From Prionace glauca (taxonomy: Eukaryota > Chordata > Chondrichthyes > Carcharhiniformes > Carcharhinidae): 64,000 nt of DNA. Numbering within the stretch: the first letter of the stretch is position 1; every line of letters starts with the position of its first letter. The notes below the pieces were generated by a model. It was not told where the DNA came from. It did not search any database and was given only the letters and a program-made list of their open reading frames with translations. Of the stretch, positions 52,795-63,704 are shown piece by piece. The stretch spans positions 6,383,432 to 6,447,431 of the forward strand of contig CM075760.1 in NCBI GenBank assembly GCA_037974335.1. The letters are read 5' to 3'. Position numbers and translations under genes: made by a program.

Positions 52795-53650
52795 TGTTTG
52801 ATTTGATTTATTATTGTCACACGTATTAACAAACACTGAAAAGTATTGTTTCTTGCATGTTATACAGACAAAGCATACTGTTCATAGAGAAGGAAACAAG
52901 ACACTGCAGAATGTAGTTTTACAGTCACAGCTAGGGTGTAGAGAAAGATCAATTTAATAGAACATAGAACATTACAGCACAAACAGGCCCTTCGGCCCTC
53001 GAGTTGCGCCGATCGCATCAACCCCACCAATCTATAGACCTATCTATAACCCCCAATCCCATTAAACCCCATATACTCATCCAGAAGTCTTTTAAAAGAC
53101 CCCAGCGAGTTCGCCTCCACCACCGACGACGGCAGCCGATTCCAATCACTCACCACCCTCTGAGTGAAAAACTTACCCCTAACATCTCCTCTGTACCTCC
53201 CTCCCCGCACCTTAAATCTGTGTCCCCTCGTAGCGACCATTTCAACCCGGGGAAATAGCCTCTGAGAGTCCACCCTATCTATTCCTCTCAACATTTTATA
53301 AACTTCTATCAGGTCGCCTCTCAACCTTCGCCTCTCCAGGGAAAAGAGTCCCAGCTCCCTCAACCTATCTTCATAAGGCATGCCTCCCAGTCCAGGTAGG
53401 TAGGGTAGGTCCATTCAAAAGTAAGGTAGGTCCATTCAAAAGTCTGAAAGCAGCAGGGAAGAAGCTGTTCTTGTGTTTGGTACATGACTTCAGACTTTTG
53501 CTTTTTTCCCTATAGAAGAAAGTGAAAGAGAGAATGTTTGGGGTGCATGGGGTCCTTAATTATGCCGGTTGCTTCCCCGAGGCAGCGGGAAGTGCAGATA
53601 GAATCAATGGATGGGAGGCTGGTTTGTGATGTTTGTAAATATTTGTAAAC
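52795..53650. repeat. Dispersed SINE-like element split by a LINE fragment
   Basis: The left part (52795-52957: 'tttgatttattattgtcaca', 'caaagcatactgttcataga') and right part (53398-53640: 'gtaggtccattcaaaagtct', 'gggaagaagctgttcttgtg') are the two halves of one interspersed repeat. The word 'gtaggtccattcaaaag' is doubled at the right junction. Confidence 0.6.
52958..53397 (-). mobile_element. Young CR1 3' fragment
   Basis: GAACATAGAACA end, 'ccttcggccctcgagttgcg' 3' UTR and 120 C-terminal codons (LPGLGGMPYEDRLRELG to GIGGYR) on the minus strand. It is nearly identical to 5569-6010. Strongly 5'-truncated. Confidence 0.88.
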
Positions 53651-53828
53651 ATTTGTAAATGTTTGTGATTTTTGTGGAACCTATCTGAAGTATTTAAAGT
53701 CAAATTTACCCTGTCTATAAAAAGTATCATTGTTTGTGAATGCATGCTTCATTAATGTTGATTTTAGTTTGATTATTGCAGTAAAAGTATAAAATTAATG
53801 AAACCTTATTCTTTGCTTTATTCCATTA

Positions 53829-55790
53829 GAATTGTCTGGGAAGGTGTACAAAAGGTTCAGGGAACTAGGAGAGGTTAAGGATCTTGAAGAATATAAGGAC
53901 TGTAGAAAGGAGGTTAAAAGGGAAATTAGGAGAGCCAGAAGGGGTCATGAGAAGACCTTGGCGGGTAAGATTAAGGAAAATCCCAAGGCCTTCTAAAAGT
54001 ATGTGAAGGGTAAAAGGGTGAGAAGGGAAAGGATAGGACCTATAAAAGATGAAGGGGGAAAGGTCTGTGTAGAACCAGAAGAAATGGCGGAGGTGCTTAA
54101 TGAGTACTTTGCATCAGTATTCACAGTGGAAGCTGATTTGGGAGTTCTTGCTATGGACTTGCAGCAGGTGGAAAAGATTGAGTACGTGGACATTAAGGAG
54201 GAGGATGTGTTAGAACTTTTGAATTCTATCAAGGTAGATAAGTCGCCGGGACCAGATGGGATGTGCCCCAGGGTACTGTGGGAGGCCAGGGAAGTGATTG
54301 CAGAGCCCTTGGCGATGATCTTTGCGTCGTCAATGGAGACGGGAGAGGTTCCGGAAGATTGGAGGATTGCGGATGTAGTCCCTATTTTCAAGAAAGGGAA
54401 CAGAGATAGCCCGGGAAATTACTGCCCGGTGAGTCTGACCTCAGTGGTTGGTAAGCTGATGGAGAGGCTTCTGAGGGACAAGATTTACGAGCATTTGGAG
54501 AGGTTTGACATGATCAGGAATAGTCAGCATGGATTTGTCAAGGGCAGGTCGTGCCTTACGAGCCTAGTTGAGTTCTTCGATAATGTGACTGAACACATTG
54601 ACGAAGGAAGTGCCGTGGACGTAGTGTACATGGACTTCAGCAAGGCTTTTGATAAGGTCCCCCATGCAAGACTTCTTGAGAAGGTGAGAGGGCATGGGAT
54701 CCAAGGGCCTTTGGCCTTGTGGATCCAGAACTGGCTTGCCTGCAGAAGGCAGAGAGTGGTTGTGGATGGGTCTTTTTCGGAATGGAGGTCAGTCACCAGT
54801 GGGGTGCCCCAGGGATCTGTTCTGGGACCCTTGCTGTTTGTCATTTTCATAAATGACCTGGATGAGGAAGTGGAGGGATGGGTTAGCAAGTTCGCTGATG
54901 ACACGAAGGTCGGCGGTGTTGTGGATGATCTGGAAGGATGTCAAAAGTTGCAGCAGGACATAGATAGGATGCAGGAATGGGCGGAGAAGTGGCAGATGGA
55001 CTTCAACGCGGATAAATGTGTAGTCGTCCATTTCGGCAGAACCAACGGGATGAACGAGTACACTATTAAGGGCAGGGGTCTTAGTAGCGTTGAAGAGCAG
55101 AAGGATCTCGGGGTCCGGGTTCACAGGACTCTTAAATCGGCCTCGCAGGTGGAGGAGGTGGTCAAGAAGGCGTATGGTGTACTGGCCTTCATTAATCGAG
55201 GGATTGAGTTTAGGAGTCGGGAGGTAATGCGGCAACTGTACAGGACCCTCGTCAGGCCTCATTTGGAGTACTGTGCGCAGTTCTGGTCGCCTCACTATAG
55301 GAAAGACGTAGAAGCTATTGAAAGGGTGCAGAGGAGATTTACAAGGATGTTGCCTGGACTGGGAGGCATGCCTTATGAAGATAGGTTGAGGGAGCTGGGA
55401 CTCTTTTCCCTGGAGAGGCGAAGGTTGAGAGGCGACCTGATAGAAGTTTATAAAATGTTGAGAGGAATAGATAGGGTGGACTCTGAGGCTATTTCCCCGG
55501 GTTGAAATGGTCGCTACGAGAGGACACAGATTTAAGGTGCGGGGAGGGAAGTACAGAGGTGATGTTAGGGGTAAGTTTTTCACTCAGAGGGTGGTGAGTG
55601 AATGGAATCGACTGCCGTCGTCGGTGGTGGAGGCGAACTCGCTGGGGTCTTTTAAAAGACTTCTGGATGAGTATATGGGGTTTAATGGGATTGGGGGTTA
55701 TAGATAGGTCTATAGATTGGTGGGGTTGATGCGATCGGCGCAACTCGAGGGCCGAAGGGCCTGTTTGTGCTGTAATGTTCTATGTTCTAA
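53829..55790 (+). mobile_element. CR1 LINE of the young 5569-type group, 5'-truncated
   Basis: Starts before the palm ('tacaaaaggttcagggaact'), covers the reverse transcriptase, C-terminus and 3' UTR, ending in TGTTCTATGTTCTA. It is almost identical to 5569-6838 over the shared part. Confidence 0.92.
54003..55707 (+). pseudogene. CR1 ORF2 fragment, one stop upstream and one late frameshift
   Basis: The main open part 54003-55505 has [61 protein letters not shown] and LEYCAQFWSPHYRKD; all catalytic aspartates are kept. Just before it a TAA stands where a tyrosine codon is expected (53994-53996, 'ttctaaaag'). A two-base loss near 55483 (TCTGAGG for TCTCAGAGG) shifts the last 70 codons, which continue open at 55507-55707. 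Confidence 0.88.
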
Positions 55791-56304
55791 ATTGTTTATT
55801 TGAAGATTATCAGTCTCTATGGAGAAGTATTTCTAGTTTCGTTATTGCACATGTTGGATATATTGTTGATGCTGCAGTAAGGTACATTTATTTTTATTTC
55901 TATTCTTGGAATATAATAATGTAGTTATGTTATATATTTCCAGTCAGACTTTACAGCACAAAAAAATGTCCATTTGGCAATTCAAATCCATGTCAACTCT
56001 CCATAGAACAATCCAGTTGGTCCAATTCCCCCTCTGTATCGCTGCCTTAAAGGTGTTTATTTGTTTTGAATGACTAACATTATTTGAAATCATGGGTTCT
56101 CTCTGCTTCTACCATCCTCATGTGGGGTGAATTCCAGTTTATGGCCACTTGAAGTCCAAACAAACCTTGTACACATATTCCCCACCTCTGTCTAATAAAG
56201 TAACATAGTCCTTTTACACAAATTATAGTCCAGTTATATAAGGGATATATCAGTGAACAGCTTGCCTGAAGATTTTCAGGTCTGTGTGTCTTGTAGCATG
56301 AACC
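55791..56304. other. No gene seen
   Basis: AT-rich sequence, probably intron of the plus-strand zinc-finger gene. Confidence 0.45.
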
Positions 56305-56925
56305 AAATATAAGAGCAGGGAGGTCTTGCTGCAACTGTACAAGGCACTGGTGAGGCCACAGCTGGAGTACTGTGTGCCGTTTTGGTTCCCGCACTTGCGC
56401 AAGAATATATTGGCCTTGGAGGGAGTGCAGAGGATGTTGACTAGGCTGATACCGGAGATGAGGGGATTGGACTATGAAGAGAGGCTGAATAGACTGGGTC
56501 TGTACTCATTGGAGTTTAGAAGGATGAGGGGGGATCTCATAGAGACATATAAGATAATGAAGGGGATGGATAGGGTCGAGGTAGAGAGATTCTTCCCGCT
56601 CAGAAAGGACAGCAGGACTAGAGGGCACAGCCTCAAGATAAGAGGGGGCAGTTTAGATCAGAGTTGAGGAGGAACTTCTTCACTCAAAGGGTGGTGAATC
56701 TCTGGAATTCTCTGCGCGTTGAAGTGGTGGAGGCTACCTCGCTAACTATATTTAAGTCATGAGTAGATAGGTTTCTGATAGACAAGGGAATTAAGGGTTA
56801 TGGGGAGAAAGCGGGAAAGTGGAAGTGATCCACTTCAGATCAGCCATGATCTTATTGAATGGTGGGGCAGGCTCGAAGGGCTAGATGGCCTACTCCTGCT
56901 CCTATTTCTTATGTTCTTATGTTGT
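56305..56925 (+). mobile_element. CR1 LINE 3' fragment of the 3808-type group
   Basis: Encodes LLQLYKALVRPQLEYCVP, LYSLEFRRMRGDLIETYKI and the rest in a shifted frame after GGSLDQS (about 56655). Ends with 'ggcaggctcgaagggctaga' and TTCTTATG repeats at about 56907-56922. Confidence 0.88.
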
Positions 56926-57377
56926 TAACCAGCAGAATCAGGAGAGTGACTGGTGAAGAATGTGTGGGACAGAAATTTACATCTTTTCAGGAATAAAAAA
57001 ATAGTTTAATCAAGAATTGTCCATTCTGAATTTCTTTTCTATGCACACAGCATTGATTTTTGTAAACTTCTTTCACAGGATATTAGAAGCGGAGGATTTA
57101 CAGGACAGAAATATCAAAACAAAACATCAGGTTCAGATCTGATAGATTCACTCGATTTAATCACAACGTGAATATCATCGGCCTTGGACTCTAAAAGGAG
57201 ATTTTTTTGTTTTTGTTTTCTGTCTCTGGGAAAAGATTGAACATCAGTGTGACTGGAAAAGCAGCGAGAAGTACAAACCTGCGTGTGTGTTCAGGTAACA
57301 CAGTCTGAAAAGCATTGCACCGTTTACATTGAGAGGGACTGTACATCTGTTCTAGGTCAGGGCGAGGCTTCATCTGA
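56926..57377 (+). other. Upstream of the second zinc-finger exon, with a degraded first finger
   Basis: At about 57330-57395 a decayed finger can be read (YICSRSGRGF, then TGA, then LSNLEGQQ). The second cysteine of CxxC is serine, and an upstream single-base loss puts the usual HSGEK linker out of frame. Confidence 0.55.
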
Positions 57378-58571
57378 TTGTCAAACCTGGAGGGACAGCA
57401 GGCCCCCCGCATCAGGGAGAAACAGTGGAAATGTGGGGACTGTGGGAAAGGATTCAAAGCACCGTGTGAGCTGGAGATCCATCGACGCAGTCACACTGGG
57501 GAGAAGCCATTCACCTGCCCTGATTGTGGGAAGGGATTCTCTCAGCTATCCAACCTGCTGACCCATCAGAAAATCCACACTGGGGAGAGGCCGTTCACCT
57601 GCTCTGAATGTGAGAAGGGATTCACTGATTCCTCCCGTCTTCTGACGCACAGCCGCATTCACACGGGGGAGAGGCCTTTCACCTGCATTGAGTGTGGGAA
57701 GGGGTTCGGGGATTTGACCAGCCTCCGGAGACACAAGCGAGTTCACACCAGGGAGAGGTCATTCCCTTGCTCCGTGTGTGGGAAGGGATTCACTCTTTCG
57801 ACCAACCTGCGGAGACACCAGCGAATACACGCCCGGGAGAAAGTGCTCAGCTGCTCAGAGTGTGGGAAGGGATTCAGTAATTCCTCTGCTCTGCAGAAGC
57901 ACCGGAGAGTTCACACCGGGGAGAGGCCGTACGCCTGCTCTGACTGCGGGAAGGGATTCACTCGGTCATCTCACCTGCTGATACACCAGCGAGTCCACAC
58001 CGGAGACAGGCCATTCACCTGCACCGTGTGTGGAAGAGGATTCAGTGCATCATCTACCCTGCAGAACCACCAGGCAGTTCACACTGGGGAGAGGTCATTC
58101 ACCTGCTCCGTGTGTGGGAAGGGATTCACTCAGTTATCAACCTTGCTGCGACACCAGGCAGTTCACACTGGAGAGAGGCCGTTCCCCTGCTCTGTGTGTG
58201 GGAAGAGATTTACTCGGTCCACTAGTCTGCTGACACACCAGCGAATTCACTCTGGAGAAAGACCGTTCAGTTGCACGGAGTGTGGGAAGGGATTCACTGA
58301 TCCCTCCAGCCTCTGGAAACACCGGCGAGTTCACACTGCGGAGAGGCCGTTCGCCTGCTGTGTGTGTGGGAAGGGATTCACTGAGTCGTCTAGTCTGCGC
58401 GCGCACCGTCGAGTTCACACTGGGGAGAAGCCTTTCACCTGTTCTGACTGTGGGAAGGGATTTGCTGATCCTTCCAGCCTGCGGAAACACAAGCAAGTTC
58501 ACACGGAGGAGAGAGGCTGTTCACCTGCTCTGAGTGTAGGAAAGGATTCACTGAGACATCCAACCTGCTAA
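57378..58571 (+). CDS. C2H2 zinc-finger protein, thirteen complete fingers, ends eroded
   Basis: Nuclear DNA-binding protein. The open frame begins directly after an in-frame TGA (57375-57377), and there is no ATG before the first finger, so a spliced upstream start is needed. One possible acceptor is the CAG at 57414-57416. Thirteen fingers follow, from [10 protein letters not shown] to FTCSDCGKGF, joined by HTGERPFT-type linkers. Finger 3 has CSECEKGF. After HKQVHTEER an extra two bases ('gaggagagaggctgtt') shift the frame near 58510, so the last finger (CSECRKGFTETSNLLRH in another frame) is lost and the protein ends at 58571. An AATAAA lies at 58754-58759. The likely promoter is 52020-52463. 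Could be a decaying gene or a real gene with sequence errors. Confidence 0.8.
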   Translation: MSNLEGQQAPRIREKQWKCGDCGKGFKAPCELEIHRRSHTGEKPFTCPDCGKGFSQLSNLLTHQKIHTGERPFTCSECEKGFTDSSRLLTHSRIHTGERPFTCIECGKGFGDLTSLRRHKRVHTRERSFPCSVCGKGFTLSTNLRRHQRIHAREKVLSCSECGKGFSNSSALQKHRRVHTGERPYACSDCGKGFTRSSHLLIHQRVHTGDRPFTCTVCGRGFSASSTLQNHQAVHTGERSFTCSVCGKGFTQLSTLLRHQAVHTGERPFPCSVCGKRFTRSTSLLTHQRIHSGERPFSCTECGKGFTDPSSLWKHRRVHTAERPFACCVCGKGFTESSSLRAHRRVHTGEKPFTCSDCGKGFADPSSLRKHKQVHTEERGCSPALSVGKDSLRHPTC

Positions 58572-59289
58572 GACATTATGGCAATCACACTGATTACAGA
58601 CCTTTTAAATACTCTGGGTGTTAATTGTATAATTTGGGGTAAATATATACAAGCAGTGGGCATTGATTAGATGTTTACATGAGCACATATAGACACAATA
58701 CTATTCCATGCTCTGTCATTAAGAGTGATATACCTGTAATGTTTCACTCTATGAATAAATCTATACCAAGTAAAGATCGGAACTAGTTTCCTCCTTCACC
58801 ATAAAGCGGTCAGGATTATGATGTGGTAACAGTGAAAATACCTGATGTTTCCGATCTGAATGTTTGAGAAGGAATAATGCGAGCTTTGATAAAAATCAGA
58901 AGGGAAAGATGTAAATTATCTTAAAGCTACACAGACGATTTGTTCACACTATTTGCCAAAGATTGAAAAGTCCTGCTTCAAGATACAGGAGCAGATGATG
59001 AAGGGTATACAAGACTCATACAAGAGACTAGTGCAGAGTGTACAATGTATAAAAATTATTGGAGGATGCCATCATATCCCAACAGTAAACTTTCCCTTGG
59101 AGCTGAACCTGAGGCACCAGCTCAGTTTCTGAATGATGAGTTTTGAGACGTGTCAAAATATGAACGTTCTGCTCAGGAACATCACATAGAAAGTCCTTTC
59201 AGCGATGCACTCTGTGAAAGGAATCCTGTGGTGATTGATGAAATGCAGAAAATTTCAGCTGATCGCTATCATATCTGTTTCCACTATCA
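58572..59289 (+). other. 3' UTR and flank of the second zinc-finger gene
   Basis: Contains the AATAAA polyadenylation signal at 58754-58759. No other gene seen. Confidence 0.5.
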
Positions 59290-59620
59290 CTCCCAGCAGC
59301 AAATTCCAGGCACCCACCACCTTCAATTGTAAAAAACTTGTCTCAAAATCTCCTTTAAACCTTGTCCCTCGCACCTTAAACCTGTGGCCCCCTAGTAATT
59401 GATTCTCCCACCCTGGGGAAAAGCTTCTGACTATCCACTCTGAGCATGCCTCTCATAATCTTGTAGACTTCTATCAAGTCTCCCCTTACCCTCCGTCATT
59501 CCAGTGAGAACAAACCAAGATTCTACAACCTCTCCTCATAGCTAATGCCCTCTATACCAGGGCAACATCCTGGTAAATCTTTTCTGCACTCTCTCCAAAG
59601 CCGCCTCCTTTTGAATGGAC
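59290..59620 (-). mobile_element. Decayed CR1 C-terminal fragment
   Basis: Minus-strand remnants of RRRxRGDLIEVYK ('tagacttctatcaagtctcc') and ERVQKRFTRMLP ('caacatcctggtaaatcttt') blocks. Confidence 0.65.
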
Positions 59621-59654
59621 CTACCTCATATTAAGCTGATCATGTTCTTCACAA

Positions 59655-59676
59655 GGCGGGGGGGGGGGGGGGGCGG
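59655..59676. repeat. G homopolymer run
   Basis: About 17-18 G residues, broken once by C. Confidence 0.9.
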
Positions 59677-59689
59677 ATCCACCCTACTC

Positions 59690-60300
59690 ACTGCCCCTGA
59701 CTCTGCCTCCGCTTATCCACCTCCTTCCCACCTGAAGATCAGCCTGGAAGTGAGCCTCCCTACGTATGCTGCGCGTCACAATACCCGGGGACTGATTGAC
59801 AGTGGCGTCGGCCCAATAGGGAAAGGGGGCGGGGCTGGATGACCGCGTGGGAGCAGGTAGTCCTCCAACCAATCGGAGTGAATGAGGGGCTGGGTTGGAA
59901 GACCGAGCGGGTGCGGCTGGTCCTCCAACCAATCGGAGTGAATGAGGGGGGTAAATGCTCTCAGGCATGCGCACTGCTGGTAATGGTGACGGATGGAGGG
60001 GACGTTTAAAGGCTGATGCGAGATCAGTACGAGGTAAAGGGCGGTGCGCAGAGAGCGGTAGATCTGGCCGGCGGGTGAATAGGCTTTGTAAACATGTTGT
60101 CCAAACTCACACCCCGGGAAAGAACTTCCTGGTCATCCCGTTTTGAACCAAATGGAGCCGCGGCTTGTCGTGCTAGGCCCGGGCTGACTGCCGCCATTCT
60201 GCCGGAAGTGTATCATTTGTGGCCGCCATGTTTGTGAGGGGCAATATGTGCAGTAGCGTGGCGCCATGTTTGTGAGGGGCAATGTGACGTATGGGATTTG
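59690..60300 (+). promoter_or_regulatory. CpG-rich promoter-like block upstream of the third zinc-finger gene
   Basis: Two tandem units of about 60 bp (59840-59960) each hold CCAATCGGAG ('cctccaaccaatcggagtga'). Further right are ETS-like GCCGGAAGTG (about 60200) and three YY1-type sites (GCCGCCATTCTG, GCCGCCATGTTTG, GCGCCATGTTTG; 60190-60275). Its position 2.7 kb upstream of the plus-strand finger exon at 62950 suggests it drives that gene. Confidence 0.5.
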
Positions 60301-60405
60301 AACCCCTGCAGTCCATGTGGTGTAGGTACATCCACCCTGCTGGTAGGGAGGGAATTCCAGGAGTTTGTCCCAGTGACTGAAGGAATGGCGATATATTCCC
60401 AAATC
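60295..60405 (+). repeat. Dispersed repeat fragment
   Basis: 'cagtccatgtggtgtaggta' and 'gggagggaattccaggagtt' are part of an interspersed repeat family also represented at 19730 and 42215. Confidence 0.6.
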
Positions 60406-60486
60406 ATTTTAAACATTATTTATAGATCTGTGGGTTTGGTCAGTCACATGAAGAGCCATGGTGAAATTCACGACCCTAAGTAGACA

Positions 60487-60808
60487 TGAGCGACACGGTG
60501 GCACAGTAATTAGCACTGCTCCCTCACGGTGCCAGGGATCCAGTTTCAGTTCCTGACTTGGGTGACTTCAGTTAAATTATTGATTAGCGTCACAAGTAAG
60601 CTTGCTTTAACGCTGCAGTTAAGGTACTGTGAAATTCTGTGCAGTTTATATGCTCTCCTCGCATCTGCGTGGGTTTCCTCTGGGTGCTCCAGTCCCCCAC
60701 CCCCGGTTAATTTACTAAGGGGTAAATTTCCCTTTAGTTTCCCAAGATGTGGCGATAAGGGGACTTGGCTAAGATAAATGTGTGAGGCTGCGGGGATAGG
60801 TCGTAGAG
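60487..60808 (+). repeat. SINE, tRNA-headed
   Basis: Head 'cacggtggcacagtaattag' to 'gtttcagttcctgacttggg', then a segment like the tail at 41010 ('ttagcgtcacaagtaagctt'), then 'gtgggtttcctctgggtgct' and a decayed tail. Confidence 0.65.
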
Positions 60809-60986
60809 TCGTAGAGGTTTACAGCATGAAAACAGGCCCTTTCATCCAACTGGTCCATGCTGCCCTTTTTTTAAAAACCCCTAAGCTAGTCCCAATTGCC
60901 TGCATTTGGCTAATTTCCCTCTATACCCATCTTATCTATGTAACTGTCAAAACGCTTTTTGAAAGACAAAATTGTACCTGCCTCTA

Positions 60987-61935
60987 CTAGAACATAGAAC
61001 ATTACAGTGCAATACATGCCCTTCGGCCTTCGATGTTGCACCGACCAGTGGAACCAATCTAATGACCCTCTAACCTAAACTATTCCAATGTTATCCATAT
61101 GCCTATCCACTGACCATGTGAACACCCTTAAAGTTGGCGAGTCCACAACTGCTGCAGGCAGGGCATTCCACACCCTTACTACCCTCTGAGTAACAACCTA
61201 CCTCTGACATCCATGCTATAACTACCACCCCTTAATTTAAAGCTTTGTCCCCTCATGTTAGCCTTCACCATCCGAGGAAAAAGGCTCTCACTATCCACCT
61301 TATCTAATCCTCTGATCATCTTGTATGCCTCAATTTGGTCACCTCATAACCTCATAACCTTCTTCTCTCTAATAAAAATAACCTCAAGTCCCTCAGCCTT
61401 TCCTCATAAGACCTTCCCACCATACCAGGCAACATCCTGATAAACCTCCTCTGCACCCTTTCCAATGCCTCCACATCTTTCTTATAATGCAGTGACTAGA
61501 ACTGTACGCAATACTCCAAGTGCGGCCGCACCAGAGTTTTATACAGTTGTAACATGACCTTACGGCTCTGAAATTCAATCCCTCTACCAATAAAAGCTAA
61601 CACACCGTACGCCTTCTTACAACCTTATCAACCTGGGTGCCAACTTTCAGAGATCAATGCACATGTACCCCGAGATCTCTGTGCTCGTCGACACCACCAA
61701 GAGTCCTTCCATTAGCCCTATATTCTGTACTCCTGTTACTCTTACCAAAGTGAATCACCTCACACTTTTCCGTATTAAACTCCATTTGCCACACCTCGGC
61801 CCAGCTCTGCAGCTTATCTATGTCCCTCTGCAAACTGTAACATCCATCCTCACTGTCTACAACTCCTCCAACTTTGGTGTTGTCAGCAAATTTACTAATC
61901 CATCCTTCTACACCCTCATCTAGGTCATTTACCTA
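60987..61935 (-). mobile_element. Inner CR1 copy, decayed, 5'-truncated
   Basis: GAACATAGAACA end and 'ccttcggccttcgatgttgc' 3' UTR; coding remnants up to the KFADNTK region on the minus strand (about 61875). Same group as 15222-16805. At its 5' side lies a perfect palindrome with outer-LINE sequence. Confidence 0.8.
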
Positions 61936-61980
61936 GAACGAGCTGCCAGAGGTAGTAGTACTACCTCTGGCAGCTCGTTC
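61936..61980. repeat. 45-base perfect palindrome at a LINE-LINE junction
   Basis: Two 22-base arms around a single G. The right arm (ctacctctggcagctcgttc) is normal outer LINE sequence; the left arm is its inverted copy. Confidence 0.92.
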
Positions 61981-62380
61981 CTGACACTCACCACCCTCTG
62001 TGTGAAAAAATTGCCCCTCTGAACACTTTTGTATCCCTGCCCTCTCACCTTAAACCTATGCCCTCTAATTTTAGACTCCCCTAACTTTGGGAAAAGATAT
62101 TGACTATCTAGCTGATCTGTGCCCCTCATTATTTTATAGACCTCTACAAGATCACCCCTCAGCCTCCTACAGTCCAGAGATAAAAGTCCCAGTCTGTCCA
62201 GCCTCTCCTTATAACTCAATCCATCAAGTCCCAGTAGCATCCTAGTAAATCTCTTCTGCACTCTTTCCAGTTTAATAATATCCTTTCTATAACAGGGTGA
62301 CCAGAACTGTAGAACGTATTCCAAGTGTGGGCCTTCCCAATGTCTTGGGTGGACAGGAGGGCCTGGGTAAAGCACTCTAT

Positions 62381-62460
62381 CAGAGAGTCAGTACAGACTC
62401 AATAGGTCGAATGGCCTCCTCTTGCACTATAGGGATTCTATGATGATAGATATCATCCTC
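62381..62460 (+). repeat. SINE tail scrap
   Basis: 'ggtcgaatggcctcctcttg' and 'ctatagggattctatgatga' match the end of the SINE family here. Confidence 0.55.
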
Positions 62461-62949
62461 AAATCGAGGGACTGTTGATGATGAAGATAATCAAGGTGCA
62501 ACAGGGAGTTAGTGTGGGTATCCTGGTCTTAGGAGAATCTGTTCAAATCCTGGTTTATTTATACAATATAAAATCCCTCTCTATTCTCCTCCCAAATCCT
62601 CCTCTCTCACTTTCCTCTTCAAAGAGGATAGCGTATTGTGAAGATCCAGACTGTGTGACAGCTTCTCTTCCCTGAAGAACATCAGTGAGTCAGTTGCATT
62701 TTATATGACAATCCGGCAGTTTTTATGATCACTCTTTCCTGGTGCCCGCCCCACAAATTACTGCATTCATTCAGCTCAATTTCACAACCTGTTTTTGAGC
62801 GTTCTCTTTCATTCTTTTCTGTTTTAAGCCCGTTTTATAGGATTTTCAAAAGGGAAGGTTTGCATGAAGGAGACGGGAAACCAAACATCACATCAGGATC
62901 TGACAAAGTTCCCCGAGTTTTTGGAACTGAATATCACCGAGTATTGAAC

Positions 62950-63704
62950 ATGGAAGGAAAAAACACCATTCAGAGTGGGGAGAAACCGTACGCCTGTTCT
63001 GTGTGTGGACGAGGCTTCAGTCGATTATCAGGCTTGTCGCAACATAAGTATCTTCACACTGGGAAGGAGTCACTTTGTTCCCCGTCTGAGCTGGAAACTC
63101 ATCAACGCACTGACGCTGAGAAATCATTCACTTGCTCCGAGTGTGGGAAGGGATTCAGTGATTTATCCAGCCTGCTGAGACACCGGCGCGTTCACACTGG
63201 GGAGAAGCCATTCAGCTGTCCTGTGTGTAGGAAAGGATTCAATGATTTATCCAATCTGTCAAAGCACCAGCGAGTCCATGCTTTGGAGAAACCATTCACT
63301 TGCCCCAAGTGTGGGAAAGGATTCACTGATTCATCCAACATGTTGAGACACCAGCGAGTTCACGCAGACAAGAGACCATTTAAATGTCAGGAGTGTGGGA
63401 AAGGATTTAAAGGTTCTGAGGATCTGATGTCCCATCAACGTGTCCACACTCAGGAGAGACCTTTCCGATGTTTGGACTGTGGGAAGTGTTATAAAAGACG
63501 CTGGGATCTGATGTTCCATCAGCGAATTCACACAGACGAGAGACGTTCAGGTGCTCCAGCTGTGGGACTGGGTTCAGGCGATCATCCAAACTCGCTGTAC
63601 ACCAGCAAACTCACACCAAGAAAAGAGCGTTCACCTGCTCCGAATGTGGAAAGGGATTCACTCGGTCATCCCACCTGCTGAGACACCAGAAACTTCATGA
63701 GTAA
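62950..63704 (+). CDS. C2H2 zinc-finger protein, last exon, with a frameshift before the final two fingers
   Basis: Nuclear DNA-binding protein. ATG at 62950 ([18 protein letters not shown]) stands just before finger 1. The frame is open further upstream (from 62725), so an exon boundary near 62830 is also possible. Finger 1 [10 protein letters not shown] is complete. Finger 2 is reduced to SPSELETHQ with the CxxC deleted. Fingers 3-7 are complete ([50 protein letters not shown]). After HTDER one base is missing ('gagagacgttc' for gagagaccgttc, near 63545). In this frame the protein runs on to 63681 without fingers. In the next frame two more fingers ([20 protein letters not shown]) and a natural stop (HQKLHE, TAA at 63702-63704) follow. 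Confidence 0.82.

Larger units (their letters stand above)
60810..62380 (-). mobile_element. CR1 LINE 3' fragment interrupted by another CR1 copy
   Basis: The outer copy has its 3' UTR at 60810-60986 ('gaggtttacagcatgaaaac') and resumes at 61958 with C-terminal coding sequence (FFTQRVVSVRNELP, KLERVQKRFTRMLLG, LEYVLQFWSPCYRKD) to 62380. It belongs to a 3'-end group not otherwise seen here. Between them sits the inner copy. Confidence 0.8.

Noticed and set aside
52419-52829. 136-codon plus-strand frame after the promoter
   Set aside because: It spans a likely splice donor and a SINE edge; no domain recognised.
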